From Lachnospiraceae bacterium (GTDB lineage Bacteria > Bacillota_A > Clostridia > Lachnospirales > Lachnospiraceae): 13,420 bases of DNA. A model generated the notes under the pieces. That model saw only the letters and a list, made by a program, of their open reading frames with translations. It made no database searches and was not told the origin of the DNA. Below are positions 1 through 7,325 of this stretch, piece after piece. The DNA is taken from NCBI GenBank assembly GCA_016291475.1, contig JAEEXJ010000087.1, positions 1-13,420 on the forward strand, written 5' to 3'. Every line of letters starts with the position of its first letter. Position 1 is the stretch's first letter. The position numbers and the translations under genes were made by a program.

Positions 1-1
1 C

Positions 2-1126
2 GTGATAGTAGCGCTAATACTCCTTGTTTTCCTGATCTTAAGACAGATAAATTCAAGCATCAAGGAAGTAACCACTTCACTCGATGAACTTTCAAACGGA
101 AATCTAAGATACTCATTTCCCGATGAAAATAATATGGGCAAGGATGAGATCGGTCAGATACACAGAGCGGCAAAGAATCTTTCCGTTAAACTGGATGAGA
201 TCATCGGACGCACCAAAGAAATGTCCGAACACATAAATGTAGCGGGAACAGATCTTGCGGAATCCGCAAACCAGGCTACCCAGGCTTCGGAGCAGGTTCT
301 CCAGGCAGTCGATGAAGTATCACAGGGTGCTATCGGTCAGGCCGAAAGCGTTGAGGTCGCAGCAGGCAATACCAAGGATATCGAATCCGACATCGGACAT
401 ATCACTTCCATCATTCATGCTCTTGCAGAGAAGACTGAGACCATGAAGGATAAGTGTAACGAGACCATGGAGACCATGCGCGGACTCCTGGAGCAGAACG
501 AAGAAGTCGTTAACAACATGCAGGCTATCCACTCACAGATCTCCGCTACAAACGATGCGGTTAAGAACATCGCGAATGCCTCCAAGATAATCACCGACAT
601 TTCATCACAGACCAATCTCCTCTCACTCAACGCTTCCATCGAAGCGGCACGTGCAGGTGAAGCAGGAAGAGGATTTGCGGTTGTCGCAGAAGAGATCGGA
701 AACCTTGCAGACCAGTCGGGAAATGCCGCAGTACAGATCTCCAAGATCGTCAAAGAACTTGTTGATGAATCAGCCAAGTCCGTAGCAACCATCGAAGAGA
801 TGAATGTGGGCTTCGAAAAACAGAACAAGCAGATCGGTCTTACCGGCAAAGAAGTTCAGGCAATGGTTGATGAAGTGAACGAGATTGCAAGTGAGACCGA
901 AGAGATCACTTCACAGATCAAGAGCCTGCTTGATTCCAAGGAATCACTTGTGGGAATCATAAACGAGCTCTCCGCAGTATCCGAAGAAAATGCCGCATCA
1001 ACGGAAGAGACCAATGCAGCAATGCAGGAACTCAATGCAACCTTCAGCCTTATAGGCGAATCCGCAGAACAGCTCCAGCAGCTGGCCGAGGAACTCAAAG
1101 AAAATATCAGTTTCTTCAATGACTAA
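2..1126 (+). CDS. Methyl-accepting chemotaxis protein, C-terminal part
   Basis: The gene enters from the left edge, so the N-terminal ligand-binding region is missing. The visible 374 residues begin inside a hydrophobic stretch (about 1-13, the second membrane helix). A HAMP linker follows (about 14-68, with an LSNGNL turn), then a long cytoplasmic coiled coil. The hairpin tip is canonical: [20 protein letters not shown] at about 201-220, followed by [11 protein letters not shown], the region that binds CheA and CheW. Pairs of Glu/Gln/Ala in the flanking helices (for example [17 protein letters not shown] near the end) are typical adaptation-methylation segments. There is no CheR-tethering pentapeptide at the C-terminus, which ends in FFND. 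The apparent GTG start at base 2 lies within the membrane helix and is not a real start. What it senses cannot be told here. Family assignment is near certain. Confidence 0.95.
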   Translation: MIVALILLVFLILRQINSSIKEVTTSLDELSNGNLRYSFPDENNMGKDEIGQIHRAAKNLSVKLDEIIGRTKEMSEHINVAGTDLAESANQATQASEQVLQAVDEVSQGAIGQAESVEVAAGNTKDIESDIGHITSIIHALAEKTETMKDKCNETMETMRGLLEQNEEVVNNMQAIHSQISATNDAVKNIANASKIITDISSQTNLLSLNASIEAARAGEAGRGFAVVAEEIGNLADQSGNAAVQISKIVKELVDESAKSVATIEEMNVGFEKQNKQIGLTGKEVQAMVDEVNEIASETEEITSQIKSLLDSKESLVGIINELSAVSEENAASTEETNAAMQELNATFSLIGESAEQLQQLAEELKENISFFND

Positions 1127-1131
1127 GTATT

Positions 1132-1203
1132 ATATGACAGTGGGGACGTACCCCTTTGTCAGGACGGGCTTCCTGACAAAGGGGTACGTCCCCACTGTCA
1201 TAT
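1132..1203. repeat. REP-like perfect 33-bp inverted repeat between convergent genes
   Basis: Bases 1132-1164 and 1171-1203 are exact reverse complements (33 of 33) around a 6-base loop. The arm contains the self-complementary core GTGGGGACGTACCCC followed by TTTGTCA. Sequences of this GGGGACGTACCCC/TTTGTCA type recur as dispersed palindromes in many clostridial genomes, where they are thought to be moved by REP-associated Y1 tyrosine transposases; I recall this from memory and have not searched it. It sits between the chemoreceptor stop at 1126 and the permease stop at 1214, so it would also serve as a terminator in both directions. It has no strong T-run on either side. Seen directly: the perfect palindrome. 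Inferred: REP-like origin and terminator role. Confidence 0.8.
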
Positions 1204-1213
1204 TGTCACTTGT

Positions 1214-2248
1214 TTATTTCTTACTCTTGTTTCTCTTATTCAGAACAACGCTCTGAAGGAGGATAAAGAAACAGAGCATTCCGCCGGTTGTGATACTCTG
1301 CCACCAGGGATCGTTAAGTCCGCTGGAGACAACTATCTTCTTGATGGTGGTGAGTGTCATGGTTCCGAAAAGCGTTCCCAGGACATTACCCACACCGCCG
1401 GTAAGAAGTGTGCCGCCGATGATGGATGATGCGATGGCATTCATTTCCATTCCTGCGGCGTTCGTTGCATTTCCCGCTCCCGTATGCATCATAAATACAT
1501 AACCTGAAATTCCGCTTAAAAGTCCGCTGATTATGTAGCTCATGAAGCGGGTTCTTTTTACGTTGATACCGAGCATAAGCGCACTTGTCTGGTTTCCGCC
1601 TATCGCATAGAAGTTACGGCCGAGACGTACATACTTGAGAAGTATGAAGATCACCGCAACGCATATCAGCGCGACCACTACGCCAAGTTCCATTCTAGCC
1701 GGAACGAAATTACCGTTCTTGGCGGTATATCCCAGTGCATTTATTTCTATCTTGATACTGCGGAGAGCAGCAAAGCCTTCATGCTCCACTTTCTGAGGAT
1801 TTACTGAAAGTATTGTTGTCATACCCCTTGCAAAGAACATTCCCGCAAGAGTTACGATGAATGGCTGAATCTCAAGATAGCTGATAAGAAATCCGTGTAC
1901 CACTCCGAATGCAAGTCCGATTCCCAGAGCCAGGAGAATCGATCCGAAGATACTTCCGCCCTTATTCAGATACAGTACACAGCTCATTACTACAAGTGAA
2001 GTTACCGCACCGACACTAATGTCAATTCCTGCACCGATCATTACGATGGTAAGTCCGCAGGATACAATGATAAGGGACGCATTATCATTGAGCATGTCAA
2101 AAACCTGCTGAGGATGTAAGAAGCCACCCTTCAAAAATCCCATTGCCATCAGGTACATCACCACAAATATCACTATGGTGATGCCCATCAAGAGCTGCGC
2201 ATCGGTAAGCGGTTCACGTTTTAAAGTCTTGTTGTTCTTCATGATCAT
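1214..2248 (-). CDS. yjfF: Sugar ABC transporter permease, YjfF-like
   Basis: This is the second membrane subunit of a galactofuranose-type sugar importer, of the RbsC/BPD_transp_2 permease fold with about ten membrane helices. It has 344 residues; E. coli YjfF has about 331. Recognisable family segments are GIDISVGAV near residue 75, QPFIVTLAGMFFARG in the middle, NFYAIGGNQTSA, and AIASSIIGGTLLTGGVGNVLGTLFG towards the C-terminus. These follow YjfF rather than YtfT. The start overlaps the stop of the upstream permease by 4 bases (ATGA), which suggests translational coupling. An AGGAG lies only 4 bases before this ATG and 10 bases before a second in-frame ATG at 2242, so true initiation may be at either. 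The gene ends the transporter operon, converging on the chemoreceptor. Confidence 0.92.
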   Translation of the reverse strand: MIMKNNKTLKREPLTDAQLLMGITIVIFVVMYLMAMGFLKGGFLHPQQVFDMLNDNASLIIVSCGLTIVMIGAGIDISVGAVTSLVVMSCVLYLNKGGSIFGSILLALGIGLAFGVVHGFLISYLEIQPFIVTLAGMFFARGMTTILSVNPQKVEHEGFAALRSIKIEINALGYTAKNGNFVPARMELGVVVALICVAVIFILLKYVRLGRNFYAIGGNQTSALMLGINVKRTRFMSYIISGLLSGISGYVFMMHTGAGNATNAAGMEMNAIASSIIGGTLLTGGVGNVLGTLFGTMTLTTIKKIVVSSGLNDPWWQSITTGGMLCFFILLQSVVLNKRNKSKK

Positions 2249-3324
2249 GCCGCTCCTTTCATGAATTTACCGGATCTGTTTTCAAGAAACTTCGACATGA
2301 ACTTTCCGAATTTCTGTTTTACGACGGGCGAACCGATAACTACCAGAAGGATGATGACTATCGCCTTGTATGCCTTAACATCGGTTGAAGAAACCTTCAT
2401 CGCATAGAGAGTGATCGTAAGTGTCTGGATAACATATGCACCGATGATACTTCCACCGATCTTGAATTTACCGCCGCCGAGATTGTTTCCTCCGATGGCT
2501 ACCGCAAGAATGGTATCCATTTCAACGTCAAGGAGAAGTGTCTCATGATTGATAAGCCCCAGACGGCTCACACCTATGCTGCCCGCAACCGCCACACATA
2601 CACCAAGGATGATAAATGACAATAGTTTGATGAATGTGGAATTGATTCCGTTTAATCTTGCTGCACTTCCGTTTATTCCTACGGACTGGGTAAACAGTTC
2701 AAGGGAAGTAAATTTAAAGAGCAGTTTAAAAACAATGGCCATGGCTGCTACGATAAGCACCGGCGTGGGAACGGGTATACCGGGGATGAAGCTTCCTATA
2801 GCGTTTATAACCGGACTGTTGACAGTAGGTGTAGCACCTCCGTTGATCCAGTATGCAATGGATCTTCCGCAGGTATACAGGATCAGTGTTGCGATCATCG
2901 GCTGTATCTTGAATATTGCGACCAGTGTTCCGTTGAATGAACCGAAGATCATTGCAACGATACATGCACAGATAAAAGCAAGAAGTACCTTACCGCCGCT
3001 TATCTGGGGAGATGACTTAAGTATTTTTACAAATACGCTTCCCGCAATGGCAGCTGCAGCACCGACGCTTATATCCTGTCCGCCGCAGGCTGCGGTTACC
3101 AGAGTCATTCCCATTGCAAGTATGGCAAGTTCACTGGCACCGTTTATGATACTGATGAGGTTTCCCGCAAGGACTATATTTCCGTCATTGTTGTGTGAAA
3201 GCCCCACACTGAAGAAAGACGGATCTCTGATAAGATTGAATATTACCAAAAGTACTATCGCGATCACAGGTATGGTAAGTTGGCCCAGACCACCGCTTAA
3301 AAATTTCTTTTTAGTTTTCGCCAT
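2245..3324 (-). CDS. ytfT: Sugar ABC transporter permease, YtfT-like
   Basis: This is the first permease of the pair, also RbsC/BPD_transp_2 fold, 359 residues from the chosen start (E. coli YtfT about 341). Family segments are ELAILAMGMTLV, QDISVGAAAAIAG, FKIQPMIATLILYTCGRSIA and DTILAVAIGGNNLGGGKF, matching YtfT more closely than YjfF. A lysine-rich N-terminus (MAKTKKKFL) precedes the first membrane helix. The start is the ATG at 3324, which has GGAGGT 10 bases upstream; the frame is also open from a TTG at 3345, but that codon lies before the GGAGGT. With this start the gene overlaps the ATPase by 14 bases and the next permease by 4. One oddity is the N-terminal periplasmic loop, SFFSVGLSHNNDGNIVLAGN, which appears somewhat extended. 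Confidence 0.92.
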   Translation of the reverse strand: MAKTKKKFLSGGLGQLTIPVIAIVLLVIFNLIRDPSFFSVGLSHNNDGNIVLAGNLISIINGASELAILAMGMTLVTAACGGQDISVGAAAAIAGSVFVKILKSSPQISGGKVLLAFICACIVAMIFGSFNGTLVAIFKIQPMIATLILYTCGRSIAYWINGGATPTVNSPVINAIGSFIPGIPVPTPVLIVAAMAIVFKLLFKFTSLELFTQSVGINGSAARLNGINSTFIKLLSFIILGVCVAVAGSIGVSRLGLINHETLLLDVEMDTILAVAIGGNNLGGGKFKIGGSIIGAYVIQTLTITLYAMKVSSTDVKAYKAIVIILLVVIGSPVVKQKFGKFMSKFLENRSGKFMKGAA

Positions 3325-4825
3325 CTTTAGATTCACCTCCGGCAATGGTCTTCATAACCTGCGTCTGATTAAGATTTGCGCCTTTAAGTTCTCCGACTAT
3401 GTGTCTGTCACGCATTACGATAAGTCTGCTGCAGGTTCTGAGCATCTCTTCGACTTCCGATGAAATGAATGTTACGCTCACACCGTCTTCCGCAAGCTTA
3501 AGTACAAGCTTCTGTATCTCCAGTTTTGTTCCTACATCGATTCCTCTGGTCGGCTCATCGAGGATGAGATAATCGGGATGAGTAAGAAGCCATCTGGCAA
3601 GGATAACTTTTTGCTGATTTCCTCCGCTGAGTGATCCTACCGGAGTTTCACGGCTTGCGGTCTTAATGTTCAGAACTTTTATATATTCATCCGCAAACGC
3701 TTCGGATTCGCTTCTGCTGATGGGTTTGAACAATCCGTTCATTACCTGAAGAGCAAGGATGATATTTTCTCTGACGCTGAGCTCGGCAATGATACCGTCA
3801 CGTTTTCTGTCCTCTGCCAGATATCCGATACCGTTCTTCATCGCATCGATGGGACGGGTTATCTTAACCGGTTTTCCTTTTATCCGTACTTCACCGCCGG
3901 TAACTTTATCCGCACCGAAGATTGCTCTTACACTTTCGCTTCTTCCGGATCCCAGAAGTCCCGTAAAACCGTTAACTTCTCCTTTTCTGATAGAGAAATC
4001 AAAAGGCATTGCATCGGAGCTTGAAAGTCCATTTGCTTCGTAGAGAACTTCCTGCTGCTTTATTTCTTTTTCTTCCGTCTCTCCGAGATTATTTAATTCC
4101 TCGAGGTCCTTACCGATCATCTTCGCAACCAGTTCCACCTGAGGAAGTTCCTCGGTCAGATATTCGCCCACAAGTTCACCGTTTCTGAGAACTGTGATGC
4201 GGTCACTTACTTCGTAGACCTGTTCAAGGAAGTGTGTTACGAATATTATTCCCACGCCCTGAGCTTTGAGATCTCTCATAAGCTTAAAGAGCATGTTTAC
4301 TTCTTTGTCATCGAGAGATGAAGTCGGCTCATCAAGGATAAGAACCTTACACTTCATATCCACCGCACGCGCTATCGCAACCATCTGCTGAACCGCAAGG
4401 GAACAGTCTCCGAGCTGCTGAGTGCTTCTTGCGGGAATCCCGAGCTCCTCAAGGATCGCGTCCGCTCTCTTTTCATAATTTCTATGTTTAATCCATGCTC
4501 CGTCTTCTCTTCCGATGAACATGTTCTCGGCAACGGTGAGATTGGGGCACAGAGTTATTTCCTGATAAACTGTACTGATTCCGTTATTTTGTGCGTCCTG
4601 CGGAGAGTGAATCGAAATGCTTTCACCTTCCACGGTTATCTGTCCGCCATCCATCTGATAAACGCCGGTAAGAACTTTGATAAGGGTTGATTTGCCGGCA
4701 CCGTTTTCCCCCATAAGTGCATGGATCTCACCTTTTCTCAATGTGAAATCCACCCCGTTAAGAGCAAGTACCCCGGGAAATCTTTTCTCGATATGACTCA
4801 TCTGCAGCAAAACTTCGTTCTGCAT
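3311..4825 (-). CDS. ytfR: Sugar ABC transporter ATPase, double NBD, YtfR-like
   Basis: This cytoplasmic subunit drives the importer. It is a tandem two-domain ATPase of the RbsA/MglA/YtfR class, 504 residues (YtfR about 500). Domain 1 has Walker A GENGAGKST at 39-47, a non-standard signature CSLAVQQMVAIARA, Walker B KVLILDEPTSSLD and the H-loop FVTHFLEQV. Domain 2 has the usual degenerate Walker A GLLGSGRSE without the lysine, the motif AEDRKRDGIIAELSVREN, a normal signature LSGGNQQK and Walker B YLILDEPTRGID. Loss of the second Walker lysine and an altered first signature are normal for this class and not damage. The start has AGGAGG at 7 bases spacing. The leader carries a terminator-like hairpin whose T5 run touches this ribosome binding site. 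Confidence 0.95.
   Translation of the reverse strand: MQNEVLLQMSHIEKRFPGVLALNGVDFTLRKGEIHALMGENGAGKSTLIKVLTGVYQMDGGQITVEGESISIHSPQDAQNNGISTVYQEITLCPNLTVAENMFIGREDGAWIKHRNYEKRADAILEELGIPARSTQQLGDCSLAVQQMVAIARAVDMKCKVLILDEPTSSLDDKEVNMLFKLMRDLKAQGVGIIFVTHFLEQVYEVSDRITVLRNGELVGEYLTEELPQVELVAKMIGKDLEELNNLGETEEKEIKQQEVLYEANGLSSSDAMPFDFSIRKGEVNGFTGLLGSGRSESVRAIFGADKVTGGEVRIKGKPVKITRPIDAMKNGIGYLAEDRKRDGIIAELSVRENIILALQVMNGLFKPISRSESEAFADEYIKVLNIKTASRETPVGSLSGGNQQKVILARWLLTHPDYLILDEPTRGIDVGTKLEIQKLVLKLAEDGVSVTFISSEVEEMLRTCSRLIVMRDRHIVGELKGANLNQTQVMKTIAGGESKDGEN
3335..3340 (-). promoter_or_regulatory. Ribosome binding site that sets the YtfT-like start
   Basis: GGAGGT on the minus strand lies 10 bases before the ATG at 3324, inside the last codons of the ATPase gene. 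A longer reading frame begins with TTG at 3345, upstream of this site, so the ATG at 3324 is preferred. Confidence 0.7.
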
Positions 4826-4838
4826 ATCTTTTCCTCCT

Positions 4839-4885
4839 AAAAAGCAGCGCAGCCATTACTGCTTTCTACAGCACAGCTGCGCCAC
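4839..4885 (-). terminator. Intercistronic hairpin plus T5 (attenuating terminator)
   Basis: On the minus strand GTGGCGCAGC (4885-4876) pairs with GCTGCGCTGC (4853-4844). This gives seven Watson-Crick pairs extended by one G-C and two G-U pairs. A nested 4-bp stem TGCT/AGCA sits inside. TTTTT at 4843-4839 follows immediately, then the AGGAGG of the ATPase gene. The wobble pairs form only in minus-strand RNA, which fits a role in that direction. Position between binding protein and ATPase suggests partial termination, giving excess binding protein. Folding energy was not computed. Confidence 0.65.
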
Positions 4886-4902
4886 CTTATCAGATCATGA
4901 AA

Positions 4903-5922
4903 TTATTCGCCAAGGCCGTAAGTGTCGATATCAGCCTGGGTAATGGTAGTTGCATCAAATCCCTTCTCTTCGTTGATGATGATCTTGGAGTCGATGGTTC
5001 TCTTACCCTGAATGATGTCGCTGATGATCTGAGCCTGGAAAGGAGAACACTGTCCGTCATAGTTCCAGCTTCCTGCAAGGAGCTCTCTGAGTGCCCAGCT
5101 GTTGCAGTCAAATCCCATTACGATAACTTTGCCGTCCACGCCGTGGGTGATACCTGCTTCGTCAAGCGCTGCTACGGCACCCTTTGCCATTCCGTCGTTC
5201 TCTGCATAGATTACGTTGAAATCTTCGCCGCTGTTGATAACGGACTCAACGATCTTCTTAGCCTCTGCCTCGTCCCATGTAGCGGTCTGCTGAACAACAA
5301 GGTTCATAGCGCCTGACTGGAACTGTGCATCAAGAGCACCGGTACGTCCGATCTGTGCGTCGGAACCCATAGCACCCTGGATATGTACTACGTTGTAAAC
5401 ATCGAGCTTCTGGTCAAGGAGCCACTGTACTGCGGTCTCGCCTTCCTTAGCCATGTCGGATACGACTGCTGCCTCATAAAGGCTCTCGTCAACATCGATC
5501 ATACGGTCGAAAAGGAAAACCTTGATTCCGGCTTCCTGAGCCTTGGTAAGAACTTCGTCCCAACCGGTGGTCTCAGCTGCGGAAATAAGGAGATAGTCAA
5601 CGCCTTCGGTGATGAAGCCCTGAGCTGCCTGAAGCTGCTCATCATTCTTTAAGCTGTAAAATGTCTTAAGCTCATATCCGTTAGCCTCAGAGAAAACAGC
5701 TTCCATATCGTTAACGTTAGCTTCACGATAACCTGACTCCGAAGGGGGATTGTTAACAACACCGACCTTGATCAGTTCGCCCGAAGAGCTTGCTGCGGTT
5801 CCTGCGTTACCTGAAGATCCCGAATTTCCTGAGCTTCCGGATCCTGTGTTTGAGCCACAAGCAGTGAGTACAAGCGATAAAGCAAGTACACCGGCCATAG
5901 CTAATGCCTTAAACCTTTTCAT
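4903..5922 (-). CDS. Sugar-binding lipoprotein of the ABC importer (YtfQ-related)
   Basis: This is the extracellular, membrane-anchored substrate-binding protein of the importer, periplasmic-binding-protein type 1 fold (ribose/galactofuranose group). It has 339 residues from the chosen start. The signal peptide MKRFKALAMAGVLALSLVLT is followed by lipobox LTAC with Cys22, then a Gly/Ser-rich linker to about residue 45. Shared features with YtfQ are SESGYR near the mature N-terminus, FLFDRMIDV, HIQGAMGSDAQIGR and AENDGMAKGA. The C-terminal part (GFDCNSWALRELLAGSWNYD) differs from YtfQ, so the ligand could be a related pentose or hexose in place of galactofuranose. The start at 5922 has GGAGGA at 8 bases; the frame is open 15 codons further up, but that extension would bury the signal peptide. 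First gene of the transporter operon. Confidence 0.9.
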   Translation of the reverse strand: MKRFKALAMAGVLALSLVLTACGSNTGSGSSGNSGSSGNAGTAASSSGELIKVGVVNNPPSESGYREANVNDMEAVFSEANGYELKTFYSLKNDEQLQAAQGFITEGVDYLLISAAETTGWDEVLTKAQEAGIKVFLFDRMIDVDESLYEAAVVSDMAKEGETAVQWLLDQKLDVYNVVHIQGAMGSDAQIGRTGALDAQFQSGAMNLVVQQTATWDEAEAKKIVESVINSGEDFNVIYAENDGMAKGAVAALDEAGITHGVDGKVIVMGFDCNSWALRELLAGSWNYDGQCSPFQAQIISDIIQGKRTIDSKIIINEEKGFDATTITQADIDTYGLGE

Positions 5923-5930
5923 AATGCATT

Positions 5931-5936
5931 TCCTCC
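5931..5936 (-). promoter_or_regulatory. Ribosome binding site that sets the binding-protein start
   Basis: GGAGGA on the minus strand, 8 bases before the ATG at 5922, places the start directly at a lipoprotein signal peptide. An upstream in-frame ATG at 5967 would add 15 charged residues ahead of it. Confidence 0.75.
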
Positions 5937-5940
5937 ATTT

Positions 5941-5990
5941 CTCCGCCCTATCGCGGTATGACTTCACGATAGATTACTTTAATGGCGGAG
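5941..5990 (-). promoter_or_regulatory. Nested inverted repeats in the leader of the importer operon
   Basis: CTCCGCC (5941-5947) is the exact inverse of GGCGGAG (5984-5990). Inside it CTATCG (5948-5953) is the inverse of CGATAG (5967-5972). On the minus strand the two stems stack directly on the 3' side and are separated by an 11-base AT-rich bulge (ATTAAAGTAAT) on the 5' side. The structure ends 4 bases before the ribosome binding site. It could be a 5'-leader RNA fold or a DNA operator. The only promoter I can propose here, TTTACT (5994-5989), 17 bases, TATCGT (5971-5966), is weak and would start transcription inside the repeat. Confidence 0.4.
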
Positions 5991-5997
5991 TAAATCG

Positions 5998-6032
5998 AGG
6001 TTCATTTTGATTAGGTTCAAAATAATTTTGAA
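5998..6032. promoter_or_regulatory. Candidate response-regulator binding sites upstream of the importer
   Basis: AGGTTCA occurs at 5998-6004 and 6013-6019, a 15-bp period. ATTTTGA occurs at 6004-6010 and 6025-6031, a 21-bp period, that is, two helical turns. TTCAAAA-TAA-TTTTGAA (6016-6032) is a perfect palindrome. A 13-of-14 copy of AGGTTCATTTTGAT (5998-6011) recurs at 6075-6088 across the stop codon of the response-regulator gene. AraC-type regulators often bind direct repeats near 21 bp. The stretch is AT-rich, so some of this could be chance. Confidence 0.35.
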
Positions 6033-6077
6033 ATTTGTCAGATTTTTGAAAAACGGTGGATTTTTATTTTATGAAGG

Positions 6078-7325
6078 TTAATTTTGATACTGCGTGCGGT
6101 ATTCCGAAGGAGTCATACCCACGTTCTTTTTGAAAATATAACTGAAATAGTGAGAGTCGTTGTAACCGGACTCTCTTGCTATCTGAGAACTTTTGATATT
6201 TGTGGTCTTAAGCATTTCCCTGGCTTTGTTAAGCCTCAGGTACATAAGATACTCCGTGAATGTCTGTCCGGTCTGCTGAGAAAAAACAGTGGAGAATCTG
6301 CTGTTACTCATACCAACGGCTTTTGCGACATCCTGAAGCATAAGATTGGGATCTGTAAAATTTTGGGACATATAGAGCTTGGCCTCGCTGATAACCTCAG
6401 GTGTTCCGGAATCCTCGGATACATCACCCATTTCTCTTGTTCCGAGTATGGTGGCCTTCTCCTCTGCACGATCTACCAGTATATGTCTGATATGACGGGC
6501 ACTCTTAAAACTCTTAAGTATGTCTTCGGGATTATCAACGATCTCCCCTATTCCGACACGAATGTCAGAACTTTCGGTTCGTTCAAGTTCTCTTACAAGA
6601 GATCCCGCGAATGCATATGCTCTTTCTTCCGCATCCTCTGCGGTATCTCCCATAACAAGAAGTACGGATCCGGTTCTGCTCGACGTTGCATGCATGACTC
6701 CGCCGCTACCTTCCGCAAGATCGAAGGCGATGGCCTGCCTTTCGCTTACGGGTTTATATGCCGCATCCACAACCGCATAAAAAGGCGCGATAACATTACA
6801 TCCCATGGAATGAAGATGCTTAAGTACGCTGTGAGAATCCTCGGCCGCAGCTTCTTCGGAATAAAGAGATGCTATGAGTTTTGCTTTTACAAGCTGCTCG
6901 TCGCTTCCTATGCGGGATCTCAAACTTGCCGCATGTTCGATGGTCTTCCTCTCATCCGCAAGCTGCCTGCTCACTTTATCCAAAGCTTCAAGCAGATTAT
7001 CGGAATTGATGGGTTTTACAAGATATTCACGCACGCCAAGCTGAATGCACTGACGTGCATATTCGAATTCATCATATCCGCTGAGTACGATTATTCCGAT
7101 CCAGGGCATCTGTGCACGAAGTATACGGCACAGCTCGATGCCGTCCATGAAAGGCATTCTTATATCCGTTATGACTATGTCGGGATTGGTATCACGGATC
7201 ATGGGAAGAGCCATTTCTCCGTCCGGAGCTTCTCCCACAAGTGTATAATCTGTTTTATCCCAGGGAAAAGATTCTCTTATTCCTTCTCTGACAACGATCT
7301 CATCATCAGCCAGAAATACTTTCAT
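6078..7325 (-). CDS. Response regulator, receiver plus AraC-type DNA binding (YesN-like)
   Basis: This is the cytoplasmic output protein of the two-component system, 415 residues from the chosen start. The receiver domain occupies about 1-120: acidic pocket ADDE at 6-9, phosphorylation site Asp54 in VITDIRMPFMDG, switch serine in LSGYDEFEYA, and Lys104 in YLVKPI. A middle region of about 190 residues is typical of YesN proteins. The last ~100 residues are an AraC/XylS DNA-binding domain with two helix-turn-helix units: DVAKAVGMSNSRFSTVFSQQ and IARESGYNDSHYFSYIFKKN. The start at 7325 has AGGAG at 10 bases; the frame runs two codons further up to a TTG that lies too close to the AGGAG. It overlaps the kinase gene by 20 bases. 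Its most likely target is the importer operon just downstream. Confidence 0.93.
   Translation of the reverse strand: MKVFLADDEIVVREGIRESFPWDKTDYTLVGEAPDGEMALPMIRDTNPDIVITDIRMPFMDGIELCRILRAQMPWIGIIVLSGYDEFEYARQCIQLGVREYLVKPINSDNLLEALDKVSRQLADERKTIEHAASLRSRIGSDEQLVKAKLIASLYSEEAAAEDSHSVLKHLHSMGCNVIAPFYAVVDAAYKPVSERQAIAFDLAEGSGGVMHATSSRTGSVLLVMGDTAEDAEERAYAFAGSLVRELERTESSDIRVGIGEIVDNPEDILKSFKSARHIRHILVDRAEEKATILGTREMGDVSEDSGTPEVISEAKLYMSQNFTDPNLMLQDVAKAVGMSNSRFSTVFSQQTGQTFTEYLMYLRLNKAREMLKTTNIKSSQIARESGYNDSHYFSYIFKKNVGMTPSEYRTQYQN

Noticed and set aside
1127..1213. The palindrome as a plain bidirectional terminator only
   Set aside because: A 33-bp perfect match with the GGGGACGTACCCC core exceeds what termination needs, and neither side has a strong T-run, so the REP-like reading is preferred, with termination as a likely side role.
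3325..3345. TTG start extending the YtfT-like permease by 7 residues
   Set aside because: The GGAGGT at 3335-3340 lies downstream of that TTG and 10 bases before the ATG at 3324, so the ATG is the better start.
2549..3463. 304-residue open frame on the plus strand
   Set aside because: Antisense to the YtfT-like permease and the end of the ATPase gene. It is hydrophobic only because it mirrors membrane-helix codons, and has no family features.
3311..4825. Possible damage in the ATPase: no lysine in the second Walker A and no LSGGQ in domain 1
   Set aside because: Both departures are normal in the RbsA/MglA/YtfR class of double ATPases, and the rest of the protein is full length.
5923..5967. 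15-residue N-terminal extension of the importer binding protein
   Set aside because: It would put a charged segment before a standard lipoprotein signal peptide, and the GGAGGA at 5931-5936 serves the ATG at 5922.
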